DNA of 64,000 nucleotides from Arthrinium phaeospermum. Taxonomy: Eukaryota > Ascomycota > Sordariomycetes > Amphisphaeriales > Apiosporaceae. The stretch covers positions 372,001 through 436,000 of the forward strand of contig QYRS01000013.1 of assembly GCA_006503535.1 (NCBI GenBank), read 5' to 3'. The notes under the pieces were generated by a model. That model was not told the origin of the DNA. It saw nothing but the letters and a program-made list of their open reading frames with translations, and did not search any database. Positions 23,501 through 34,537 of the stretch are shown piece after piece (within the stretch, counting starts at the first letter, position 1; every line of letters begins with the position of its first letter). Both the position numbers and the translations under genes were made by a program.

Positions 23501-26398
23501 TTTCGCTGCCGCCACTGTCGCTACGGTGGCCCGAGATGCGACGGGGCTCTTGCTGAAAGGAACCCAGGCTAAAGTACGAGGGTTGACCGAGGTTGACACC
23601 CATGTCCGAGGGGGTCATTTGAGGCGTCGTCCCAGGCGAGTGCTGCGGCGCGTGTAGGTCCATTGATGCAGATCGCGACGACGCTATCGAGGTTGATCGA
23701 GCGAAAGGCCCCGATTTGAGGAGATCAGGGGTCTGCTCCGGGTTACTACAGTTCAACGCTCGCTTTTGTCGCCCGATGAGACCCATCCGCGACAGTCCGA
23801 AATCGGTCAGCTTCAAGTGCCCCTTTTGGTCAATAAGTAGATTGTCGGGTTTCAAGTCACGATGAATGATACCGCGGTCATGGAGATGCTCGACACCCAG
23901 TATTACTTCTCCGAGGTACTTCTTTACCCAATCCTCGGGAAGTCCGCCGAGCACTTTGATAAGGGAGGCGCAGTCGCCTCCGTTAAGGTACTCCATAACG
24001 AGGTATAAATAATCCTTGCTCGAGAACGTCCAATACAGCTTGGCAACGAACTCGCTCTCTCCTTGCCACATCATGATGGCTCGTTCGGCTTTGACATTGG
24101 TCACCTGATTCTTGGCTACCATGTCAGCCTTCTTTAGGACCTTGATGGCGAAATATTCGCCGGTCGACTTCTTCTTGGATAGATAAACGCTGCCAAAGGC
24201 ACCTTTACTGATTGGTTTGATAATTTCAAAATCTTTGATGGAAGGGGGTACCGCACGAGCCTGGGGGGCAGCGTTGACGGGGTTCATGCGGGGTGACGGA
24301 GGGTGGCGGTTGATGAACTCGGGAAAAGCAGCAGACGACTGTCTGCGGTGGTGATGAGGTATCGATGCGGGAGACCCGAATTCACTATGGGGCAGCATAG
24401 GAGAGGCCTCTGGAGACACGATGCTGTCTTGGGAGTGCTGAAAGCTCCTGGGCTTGAGGATTCGAAGAGGAGACGACGGCGGGGCATTCCGGCTCGGCGA
24501 TTCTTGGCGGTGTGGCGATGATGCGCCGGGTATGATGAGGCTTCTCCTTTGTTGTTGCCGAGAACTTGTAGCCCGCCGTAGCCCGCCGAATTCAGAAATG
24601 GGAGAATCAGTCCGGGGCTGGCGGGACATTACCGAGGAGGATCTTACGCTTCCCTCGCTTTCTGCCGCATCGCTTTCAAACATGAGTGACTCTCGACGAG
24701 ACTCTCGGGCCTGGCCAGCAACACTTAACCCACCGCGCAGCGATCTCGGCGTCGAACATTCCCTTGGACTACTTGACCTGGTGGATCCAACAATGGAGGA
24801 CGGTCGCCTCCTGTCGCCAGGTTCTCCGAGGTCTGCGTTTTTCAAAGCCAGAGCTAGTGAGGGAGGTGCGTCAAAGGACCCCGGGAAGATTGCCTCCTCC
24901 GTAGCAGCCGGTGTGGCCTCGGAATCTTCTGATACATCTTCGCCTTCTGTCGAATCGCTGAGTCGCCCGGCGGCGATCCGGGCAGCTTTGCGCATGGCCT
25001 CGTCGATGCAATCCTGCACAATAACGGCGAACTCGACTCGAATTCGTTCCGTGTACTCGAGGATTCTGCGGTATCGGAATACGGCTTCGACCTTTTCCTT
25101 TGCGACTCTTTCGGTATCTGCACAAAGAAGTGCCAGCCCCTGTTCTTGTTCTAGTGTGTTTGATCCAGGAGACTGCCATTGGAGGACTTGAGAAATCCGG
25201 GACTCTGATTGAGGCGACTGTGTCCGAAACTCGCCAGAGCCTTGTGAGCCCGATTCTTTAATCGCTGGCGTGCTGACCTCGATCGACGTATCGCACAGAT
25301 CGAGTAGGAGCTCAACGATTCTTGCTTGTGGACGGCGGACGGCAAAGGACCGGGAGCGATGGTGGCCAACTGTCCCCGAGCGATCCCGCGATGAAGCCAC
25401 AGGCGATGCTGTCCCGGGAGACGAGGTGGTCGAGGTGGGACCAATGGACAGACCCTTGTATTCGGCAACGGGCAGAGCGGTCTGCTGATCGCCTGACATT
25501 GGCCGCGCTTTGCGAGCTTCGAGGGCATCGAGTACTCTGACAATGGAGTGGCGATGCTCGACGAGATTCTCCTGGGCCATCTGAACATCCATCTCAGCCC
25601 GATGTTCTTGGAGGCAAAGGTCGGTGTGCTTTTCGAACCACCATGGCGGAATTTGGCGCTCGCAAATACGACAGAGGACCGGCAGCGGCGGTGGGTGGTT
25701 TGCGGGATCGTCATCTCCCGACTCCGCTAGCCTGGTCAAATAGCTTGCCAGGACTTCGGCGCCGGAGCCTAGGGAATCTACTATCAGCGGCGGAAGATCA
25801 ATCTTGACTTCTCGGGGCGCAATCCATGGCCGTATCATCCACATGGTCTATGAACATGTTAGTTGTGATATCGCAGCGAAGTAGGTCCATGTCCCCGGCT
25901 TACATGACTCTCCCCGCCGGTAGCACGGTCATAGACCATGATACCTTGGGCTTCCAGTTCTACAGTGGCCGGTTCATCCTCACTGTTCTCCGGTTCCCCA
26001 CGCTCGTTGACCGTGATTAGTTTAGACAAGGGGCCTAGGTAGACGGTGAAGCGAATGAAATGACTCCGCGAGTCGTCGGTCTTCATGTAGTCGATAGCAT
26101 CGGCAAAAACACCCTTGTCGTCACCGATAATGAGGTCGGCGATGGGAGTGCCTTCGAGTGTATCTGTTTGAGTTCCTATGACATCAACCCACGAAGGACT
26201 GACCCAGCGTATGGTACCGTCGAGATTAAGGTCTACTATGACATTGAGCGTCTGCTCTGCTGCTTCTCGGAGCTCTTCCCTTTCTTCTCTTATGTCCTCG
26301 CTTAGTGTCCGCTCCATATGACTGCCGGCAGCTTCTGCCCGCCGCAGCGAGCTCACCGCTGGCGGGGCCAGCCTATCAGGGTCTTGGACTCGATCCAT
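20574..26398 (-). CDS. RIM15: Rim15/Cek1-type protein kinase with PAS and receiver domains
   Basis: Two exons (26398-25904 and 25847-20574, 56-nt intron with an ACTAAC branch site) give at least 1922 residues. In order: a PAS-like domain (NVIVDLNLDGTIRWVSPSW), a Cys-His finger (CRICERQIPPWWFEKHTDLC, about residue 225), a kinase domain starting at SKGAFGSVYLS (about residue 705) with HRDLKPDNLL and DFGLSRMGL, then a roughly 180-residue Ser/His-rich insert before GTPDYLAPE, an AGC-type tail, and a C-terminal receiver domain starting at LDVLICEDHPVSR (about residue 1505). The order and the kinase insert are hallmarks of the Rim15/Cek1 Greatwall-like group, which acts below TORC1 and PKA and restrains PP2A through endosulfine on nutrient loss. 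The receiver has Glu at the expected phospho-acceptor Asp (FTEFKLP). The N-terminus is uncertain: coding-like sequence extends upstream to about 26577 but in a broken frame. Confidence 0.9.
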
Positions 26399-26922
26399 GG
26401 TCGCGGCCCCAAGAATGACGGTAGCATCGGAGGAAGGCGGATTTCGGTATAGTCTTGGACTGCTAAGTGCCTCGAGGGCTGCCAGTCGGGTGCCGTTGGG
26501 AAGGGGTTGTTGTATTCGGTGGATCGGTCAGCCGGGCGTTGCAAGTACGTGAATGGCCAGTGACGATGTCCTGGCATAAAGCCAGAGCTACAAGCGTGCA
26601 GAAACCCGAGGCATGTCGGTCATGCGGCGGCAATGGGGAGGACGAGGCTCAGATCAGGCCACCGGATCGAACAACAGAGTATGTGGTTCGACGGTCAAGG
26701 ATCTTTCTTCTTCTTCTTCTTCTTTGGGAACCTGCAGGTTTGTTCCCCTAACAGGTCAATGGCCAAGGGCGGGCAGGCAAGCAAACGAAGACGGCCAGGC
26801 TCAAAAAGGCGAACGAAAGTACTGCCGGTCGTGGTAGCGGCTGGTTAAGGGATAAGGTGCCACCAGTGAGGAATTGTATGCGCCTGGTGTTTCTGGGGTT
26901 GTTCGAGGCGGGCCCCGGGTTG

Positions 26923-26942
26923 GGTGTGGTGTGGTGTGGTGT
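26923..26942. repeat. (GGTGT)4 pentanucleotide tract
   Basis: Four consecutive GGTGT units about 345 nt upstream of the ATG at 26577, so in the likely promoter or leader of the Rim15-type gene. It has no partner copy that I noticed elsewhere. Confidence 0.9.
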
Positions 26943-28683
26943 TTACGACAGTGGGCGGAATTGAGCAACGGGACGCCAAAGGGACGCTCTCTCGGCTATG
27001 CTATGTGCAAAGATGCAGGAACTAGTAGTAGGCAAAGATGGGCAGATAAAAGTACAGACAGTTACAGTAGAATGGCAGCGGTAGGTAGGGTAAGATTGGT
27101 GATCAATGCCTCGACTCTGGAACGAGCATATGGAGAGAGTTGGGAACAGTCTGATCGCAGGAGATGGCCAAAGGTTAAAAAGAAAATGTAGAAACTTTGC
27201 TCTGCATCCCGCGTGTCTGGTGGTGCTTTTGGTGTCTGTTTGGTGTTTTCCAGTCTCCCGTCTTTCCCTTGCTGCTTTGCTTTCCACCTACCTTACCTAT
27301 GCTTTCCAATAAGGCCTGTCCGTCCTGCCATCCATGCCTGGCGCTGCTCTGAACAACCCCCCCTGCTAGGCATGCTACTGTTGCTGCTATGGTCCATGGT
27401 CGTCCCCACCAAAGAATCCCTGGCACCTGGTCCCAGTCTAATAAGTAGTGGCTACGGAGTACTGATTGGGCTATTAGTGATCGGCTTTCTGGCTCGTCTT
27501 TCACGCAGCAGTCAGCAGTCGCTCTCTCACACGGGTTCACAACCGTCGCCCGTTATCAATCAAGGATTGTGTTTACCAAGCTCTACATGCGTCCGTCAAT
27601 TGCCTGCCTCTTGATGGCAAGTGTAAGCTTACCTCGAGCAGGCCTAACTGCTTAGGATGACCACGAATGTTTCTGATGCACTCTAACCCACTCCCGCCAT
27701 GAAACACGACCCCAATTGCTGCCGACGTGCATCAAAGACCACTGAGACCTGAAATCATGTGGTGAGCAGCAGTGGTGCAGCCCGTTCAGTAACGTGAAGA
27801 GCTACCTGACCTGCCTTCTTACGTATTCGTAGGGTGCTAAAAAGGGCCAACTCCACAAGTGAGCATGTGTGATGCAAACCGCGCCGAATCCCCACCCTCT
27901 GGCGGCTTCTCAACTCTACTGTACGAACCTGGGTAGGCCTAGCCAGATCAATTGGCTTACAATACCATAACCGTACAACTAAGACGAGCAGGGCAGCCCC
28001 TACCCAGATGGGCCATAGCTGTCGGGGCGCCGTGCGCTGCTGAGTGCTAGGCGATATGTATTGACGGGCAACCCAAAGTGGACTTGCTTCGTGTTAGGTC
28101 GTGAGCACACTGCTCATCCTGCTGCTCAATAATATGCTTGAGCTTCCTCTGATATAGTTGTTGATGGAGGGATGCCTGACTCAACGAAGATATGGCATTT
28201 CATCGCCCGGAGTAACCAGCTTCTATCCCGCCTAGCCTGAGCCTGATCTCATCCCTGATTGGGCCCGGCGAAAGAAAAGGAATGCGAAAGTGTGTTCAAT
28301 TGGCATACCAGGCACACATGGCGGTTGATGGCTTCTCATGTGTTTCTGTGTCTCGAACCTCAAAACTTTAGGATATAGTAGGTAGGTTATGACCTGTCAT
28401 ATTATCCCGTCTGTTGGTGCTGGACGTCTATAATTGACACACATGCACACCATCATTGATGTACCTACATGTAAGCTTCCCAGTGCTATGTTTTACCACT
28501 ACCTCCTGCCACCGAGAGCCTGCCGGCCTGCCTACCTGCATACATAATTTCTGCTTGGCTCTTGGGCCACACACCACTTGCAATAGCAATAAGGTAGCAT
28601 TGGAGCAGTTGGCCTAGTGCAAGCTAGGTCTTCATGCGCAACCAGGAATTGCAATGGATGGATTCGCGAATACGTACGTTGGT

Positions 28684-28736
28684 TAATGTTAGCATGGCGG
28701 CCGCTAACATTATAGTCCTTCCACGTGATCGTGGAA
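28684..28736. repeat. Two adjacent inverted repeats
   Basis: The first has 10-bp perfect arms, TAATGTTAGC (28684-28693) and GCTAACATTA (28703-28712), with a 9-nt loop. Six bases later a second has 7-bp arms, TTCCACG and CGTGGAA (28719-28736), with a 4-nt loop. Both sit more than 2 kb from any gene I can identify. Function unknown. Confidence 0.9.
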
Positions 28737-31352
28737 AGATCGTGTAAAGAAAGAAAGGCTGCTGGACGCGAGAGGGGGGGAAACGGTTGCGGCAGGGGGG
28801 CTGGCCCAATGGGATCCCCGTCCAGATTCCCCCATCCACTTTGACGCGCTGGTGGGGGCTATTTGTTTATGGTGTACAGTAAGTTGGTTGCTGCTCAGAA
28901 AATTTGCGGCCATGGAAATGTGATGGATGCGGTTACAGGGCATTGAAATCTGAGGATCGATGTAAGATATAGGCAGGCAGGCGGGCACATGAGGAGGAAT
29001 GGGCCTGCTCGTTTATTGTTGCTACATACGACACATCTACATGTGCCTACCTGTCTAGTAGTATTTGATCTATCTGCTACCGCGACAGGTCGTCTCGCCT
29101 CCAACCTCCCATCCCACATCTCTTTCTCCATCGACATCTGGTGCGGAAAGTGTATGTATGGGGAACAGCTCGTGAATGAGGAGAGACTGGACTGGGCGTA
29201 GGGTCGGAAGAGCCGGTGAAGTGGGCGCGACAGCAGGATTGGACCAGTCCAGTGACATGTCGCACTCCCCCACTGCATTCTGCCCACTGAAGGTTGTTTC
29301 TCCCTACTGCGACCAACGACGGGAGCCAACTACCACTACCTCCCTTCGCAACCAAGATTGTCTACGACTAGGCCAAGTATAAGAGCGTGCCCCCATCAGG
29401 GGAGGCGAAGAAGCACAGGAGGCAGGAGGGTTTCCTACGTGGCAGCCCGGCGTGGGTCAGATCTCCAACTTTCCAAGGTGTGACCTGACTCTGGGTTGCT
29501 GGTGGAATTGCCGATGCTGCAGCTGCTTGGCAAGGGTGCCCTTTGCATCGATGGGAGACGCTGTAGTAGTACACTAACCCAGAGTCGTTCCCATGCCAAT
29601 CTGTTGTTGTGAATATAATACGCCTTGTATAGGCACACACACTCTCTCTCACCAACTGCATCTAGTGTAGCATACCATACGTCAGCGAGAGGCAGAAGAG
29701 AGAAAGAGAAAGAAAAAAAAAAGCGGCTTATATTCTTAACTTGGTGACCTAGGCGACGTAGGACTTAGATTGAACCGAGCTGATGATCGGGTTTCATCTC
29801 ATCCATTGTCATCCCGAACAACATGCGAAAAAAAGGGTTCATAGGCCAAAAATACCATCCATAACTGTCGTACATGTATCTAGCTCACAAGTATTGTCTG
29901 CCTATAAATACACGTACCAAATAAATGACATTGCAGCGACACAACAGCCGCGCTCGTTGAACAAGACGGTTTCGAGCCGTTGCGCCAACCCACCATTGGC
30001 TCCCCCCACTAGCCAGTCTTTAAGGAGTGACATGTCTCCCAACTGGTTTTCGTCAGATGCAGAAGCTATTTTTCAGATTGGCCTGTTTCTTCGGGCTTGT
30101 TCCACATATATTTAGTATATCGAGCCGACGAGTGCGCACCAATCATCGGCGAACAAGCCTCGTCGTCGTACTTGCGTAGGCATTTCGAGTCTATCGGGCG
30201 ACGATGGCAATGTACAGAACAGAACACCTGTCCGAGCAACGATACTTTGCTTACCGATACCCTCATGGACATTACGCACCCTACCAGTCATGCATGACCT
30301 GGTGAGCTGGAGATAGTACGATAAGCAACAGATCATGTAACCTTCGGAACCCCTGTACGAGTAAGAGACGGCCTGGTTGCAGCATATCACAAGTACAGTA
30401 TCAAGCAGCCGGGGGAGTTGCCGCGCAACGACTCCGGTCGTTGTGGCCCGCCAACGAAACATGCTGGATACCATGCTACGAGGCCCGGTTGAGTTCAGTC
30501 AGATGAGGAAATGCCCCAGGTGAACTTTATCAATAGACACGCAGCTGGAATCTCGCCTTGCATTAGTGATGGCTGCACATGATGTATTTGCTGCCGTATC
30601 CTGGACACCGCCAGCCAATCCCTGCGCCGGACGTTGCCCCTCGCATCCCGAGGCTTTGCATGGGCAACCGACCAATAAACAAACCCAAGCACACGCACAC
30701 ACACACACAGAGAGAGAGAGAGGGAGAGAGAGCTGTTCGTCGGCCGGGGCTGCAGCCGGTCTGACGGTAAGATAAATTACCGACCCTCCATTTGGAGTGT
30801 TTCGAAACGATCCTGAGATTAATCTATGTAGTAGGCGCAAGGAGAATGAATGGGCAAGTCGGTAGGTAATGGCACAACCACTTCAGAGGCTCCGGGGATC
30901 ATGTGTATAACGAGCCATGACGAAGGGTGTTACTATGTGGAATGCACATGCAGGCGTCGAACGATGCCTCCTCCAGCAGTCGTAGGCCATCGTTTGATAG
31001 TAAGACCACTTTCCTCGTACAGCCAGGGCTCTGCCGGAGCACTAGCCAATCGCAACTGTATGCGGGGGACCAGACAGACAGATGCGCCTCTTTACCCGCT
31101 GCGTACATTGCCTGGGTCCTCGATGCGCAAACTAGTTACACAGCGCATGGCCTCCCTGGAAGAACGGGTTCCAACAGGAAGCTAGCTCTCCACGGCGTCA
31201 TACGGCAGACCTGACCGGGAAATATATTGAGTTCAGGCAAACCAGCTCGCCAATGCCGTAGTATTCTACACCCGAGCTAGTTGCACCGAAGCCTCGAGGA
31301 GTCTCTTGTCAGGGGCACCCTTTGTTCAGAGACGCGATGCGATGCCCATGGT

Positions 31353-32261
31353 TCACTTAGACCACTCAACTCGTTGCTGTTCTAACCAATTGCCCTTCTC
31401 GATCCACCGTTGCTCTATCCATTTAACAAGCTCTTCGTCGGTATGGGGTAGCTCCTCGAGTGGGAATCGTCGTGCGTGGACTGCAAACTTATAACCGTCC
31501 CCCTCGGAGATCCTGGGGAGGCTCAAAGTTTCCCATATGTTGGGGGCCTCGTGGAATTCGCCCCCGCGTTGGTAGGCAATCGTGAGATCATACACTGCTT
31601 TGACGTGCGGCGCCTTTCTCAGATGCTGGACGGTGGTGACGAACCCCTTTGTTCGGGGATACAGGAGATGCTGAGGCAAAGGCCGGCCGTTCTCATCGCA
31701 CCAGATCTTCGCCTCGGCATATTTTTGTTTCGTGAACCGGGTAGCCTCGCTGAAGCTGACGAGCCACGTTGGCCACTTTCTCCCGACGATGCCGCCGAAG
31801 ACTCGGCCGAGCTCTCCCTGGTCCTTCATCCAGTTTCTGGACACCATTGGCATCCCCATGGCCCATATCCCCCAGCCCAGGAACGGCACCGCGCGGAGTT
31901 GGATCTTGGCAAACCAACGGCACCTGCTGAGCATCTCCGCTTCCATTGCCAGCTTTTGGATCATGTAAAAGTCGGTCCAGGACACGTGATTGCATATCAC
32001 AATGGCAGATTCGCCGCTAGGCAAACGGTCGCCCGAAACAGTGATCTTTGCGTCATTGATGCTCTCGAAGATAGCCTGGACCCAAGCCCACACGGAATAG
32101 GCGATACGGGACGACAGTTCATAGACGAAGTCCGGCGCGAACGCTTTGACGGGCAACAGCAGGCAGAGAACCAGGTCTGCCACACCCAGGTAGAGGACCC
32201 ACGGGAGTACAATGAGGACGCCTCTCAGGTGCGAGAGCAATCCTCCCATGCTCGCGGCCAT
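31353..32261 (-). CDS. Lysophospholipid acyltransferase (PlsC/LPLAT family)
   Basis: A single-exon, 302-residue protein. Hydrophobic segments at about 13-42 and 123-140 suggest a membrane protein, probably of the endoplasmic reticulum. The HX4D catalytic motif is NHVSWTDFY (His92, Asp97), and the acceptor-binding EXTR-type motif is SEATR (Glu172, Arg175), where Ala replaces the common Gly. WDE-rich C-terminal sequence follows. The NHVSWTD form and the length fit the LCLAT1/AGPAT5-like group, which includes yeast Psi1/Cst26 and acylates lysophosphatidylinositol or related lysophospholipids; which substrate this one uses is not shown. The start codon is the first of two in-frame ATGs (MAASMGG). 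Confidence 0.88.
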   Translation of the reverse strand: MAASMGGLLSHLRGVLIVLPWVLYLGVADLVLCLLLPVKAFAPDFVYELSSRIAYSVWAWVQAIFESINDAKITVSGDRLPSGESAIVICNHVSWTDFYMIQKLAMEAEMLSRCRWFAKIQLRAVPFLGWGIWAMGMPMVSRNWMKDQGELGRVFGGIVGRKWPTWLVSFSEATRFTKQKYAEAKIWCDENGRPLPQHLLYPRTKGFVTTVQHLRKAPHVKAVYDLTIAYQRGGEFHEAPNIWETLSLPRISEGDGYKFAVHARRFPLEELPHTDEELVKWIEQRWIEKGNWLEQQRVEWSK

Positions 32262-34537
32262 CTGGGGAAAGTATATATGTCGAACTGTCGCTGGGCTTCT
32301 GGCAAAAGATGAGTGAACGAGGGCCAGGGGAGGACCTTGAATGACTCCTGGCAGTGCGTGCTACTTGTAGGATGACAGATGAGCTCAGAGGGAGGAAGAG
32401 AGGTCCGTCGATGGACAGCAGCAGTTCCGGCCCCGCTCCAGACAAGTATGTATCAGACAGTCTGAGCTGATACCCGTGAGTTTACTAGCCTGCAAACCCA
32501 CACCCACCGAGCAGAGTGGCCGGGCCTCGGAACTGTGTGTTAGGCTGTTAGCTCCAGGCCAAAACCGAAGGGTTCTCGCTGCAGAGGGAGTGCCACTGCC
32601 ACTGCCACTGGGGTTGCTCTAAGGAGTATCGTTGTCTGCCAGCTTTTGGCTCCTGTCAACTAACGGATGAAAAACCAGCCATACAGCAGTCATCTTGAGT
32701 TGACAGTCATCTGTCAGCGACACTCCCGTGATAGACAGTCAGTCGCACCTGGGTTAGCGTGTTTTGCATCAGGGTAGGCTCCACTCACGGGCCGTACATT
32801 CACGTTTTTGTTAGGGCACGCAATTCGAGATAACCCGACAGAAGTTGCAGCAGTGAGCAGCACATCTCCATTCATCCAAGACGTAGGTGGAAAGGTAAGA
32901 GGCAGGCCTGCAGCTGTGACTGAATCATGCGCGGCATTTGGGCTTTGCGCTCTGCTGCTTCGGTTCTGCATGAGCCCCATCCCACTTGATTGCCGTGGGG
33001 ATGCCGTGGTGCTTGGCGGTTGCTTGTGTGTCTTGAAACCACATGGGGGTTCTGAAACGCCTTCTTAATCCTATTATTCACCGTCGTCCGTCCTTCTTTG
33101 AACGACATCGTAACACAATAATGCGACTGCAGTTGACGATGATGGCGATGGCGATGGACTGTATATATATACATATATTTCCCCCTAAATTTATAGAGAT
33201 ACTGTCCAGCGCCAACAAGTTGCAGTGCACAGCATGGCACACATTCCCACTAAGATTAGGATTCAGCTATCCAATGGATGCCTGGCCGGCTTGAACAACA
33301 GAACAAATGATTCGATCCTATTTCCCGGTGGCTGACCTAGTAGGTATTTCCCCAAAATTTCCTATCCCGGACAAGACAGCAAATAGAGCCATCGCCTTGG
33401 CATAGTAAGCGAGGCTATGTTGAGCTACAAATACTTGTACACCAATTTGCAAGCCATCACTCGACAACTCTAACATAATCCGTTCGTTCCGCTGCGCTGC
33501 CGAACGAAATGATGCAGAGTTCTCAGAGGTTAACTTCGAACGCTATCTAATAGGTGATGCTGCGATGAGTGCATGGACAGACTTGAAACCCCTGCTCTCG
33601 TTCCGGGCGGAACTCTCTGGTGTAAGTGTAAAGAGTCGGGAAGGGCAATTGATGCTTCAATCCAGTCTAATGTCTACTCATGACCATCAGTGCTTACCTA
33701 CATATGTACATACTTACTTACCTTATACCTACCCCTCTCATGTGTCGGGCTGCGCCTTTGGCTGTCGTAAGGCCAGTCAGTTATTACTGGAGATATACCT
33801 ACTACTAGTATGGCTGTGTGCATCATCTTTGCGTGTCTCTTACCTCTCCTCTCCTGCGCATAAATAAAGCCGGATGCCTTGCCCAACGGGCATGGCCTAT
33901 TTGGACCCTATTTGGACCTATTTGGACTTACTTTTTGCGTGCTCTCTCTGCCTACCTAACTACATAACATCCATAGCCTGTAGGTGTCTGTCGGGATTTG
34001 CTCGCCCTCCCAAGGCCACACTAAAACTTGCCATCGCCGTAGCGCTAAACAGGCGCCGACACACGATCTGGCGCGTTAAGAAGCATCGATTATTCTGTGT
34101 ACCTTGGCCTCCGACACGGAAGGCGGAGATCCCTTCTCCCCCAAACATCGCATCTACTGCAATTGCTGGCAGCGCCAAGCGACCCGACGAGGATCTCAGC
34201 ACTGGTTGAAACAGCAACTTCCTTGTGGCAGAGCCTGGTCGGGAGATCCCCTGCTACCTCTCCTCACCGGCCCCAGAACAAATCATTCCGGGCGAGCTGG
34301 GGGGCCTTCTCCAGATTCGCTGATCGGGACTTCAGGTGCGTGATACATTTACTTCCCCCTTCGCCGCCTCCACCCTGCCCGACTTTTGGGGTTGCCCTCC
34401 ATCTATTCTTTTTTCGGATGACATGCCGAGCAATTCAATTGAGCGGGCCTTAAAATACCCAAGATCCATCTCGAAGCCAGGCTGCTTCCTCTCTTGCGGT
34501 TGTGCCGCGGCGCCCTTTGCATCACCCAACTTGCAAT
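32262..34537. other. Divergent promoter region (acyltransferase / bZIP)
   Basis: About 2.3 kb between two divergently transcribed genes. I see no gene in it. It contains a (CACTGC)-type short repeat near 32593-32612, an AT-rich stretch near 33160-33200 and a 10-11 bp tandem repeat (33896-33927). Confidence 0.6.
33896..33927 (+). repeat. Three-copy CCTATTTGGAC tandem repeat
   Basis: CCTATTTGGAC twice, then the same unit lacking one C. It lies 610 nt upstream of the bZIP start codon in the shared upstream region. The unit contains TTTGG and could be a cluster of binding sites; this is inference. Confidence 0.92.

Larger units (their letters stand above)
26399..31352. other. 4.95-kb gene desert upstream of the Rim15-type gene
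   Basis: The first 180 nt (26399-26577) contain probable N-terminal coding sequence of the kinase gene. Beyond that I see no supportable gene. It holds a (GGTGT)4 tract (26923-26942), a TACGGAGTA motif (27453-27461), two adjacent hairpins (28684-28736), a CA/GA microsatellite at about 30692-30730 and GA-rich runs near 29695-29725. It should include the promoter of the kinase gene and the 3' UTR of the acyltransferase gene. Confidence 0.65.

Noticed and set aside
30692..30730. CA/GA dinucleotide tract considered as a regulatory element
   Set aside because: An ordinary microsatellite with no gene nearby; reported only as part of the desert description.
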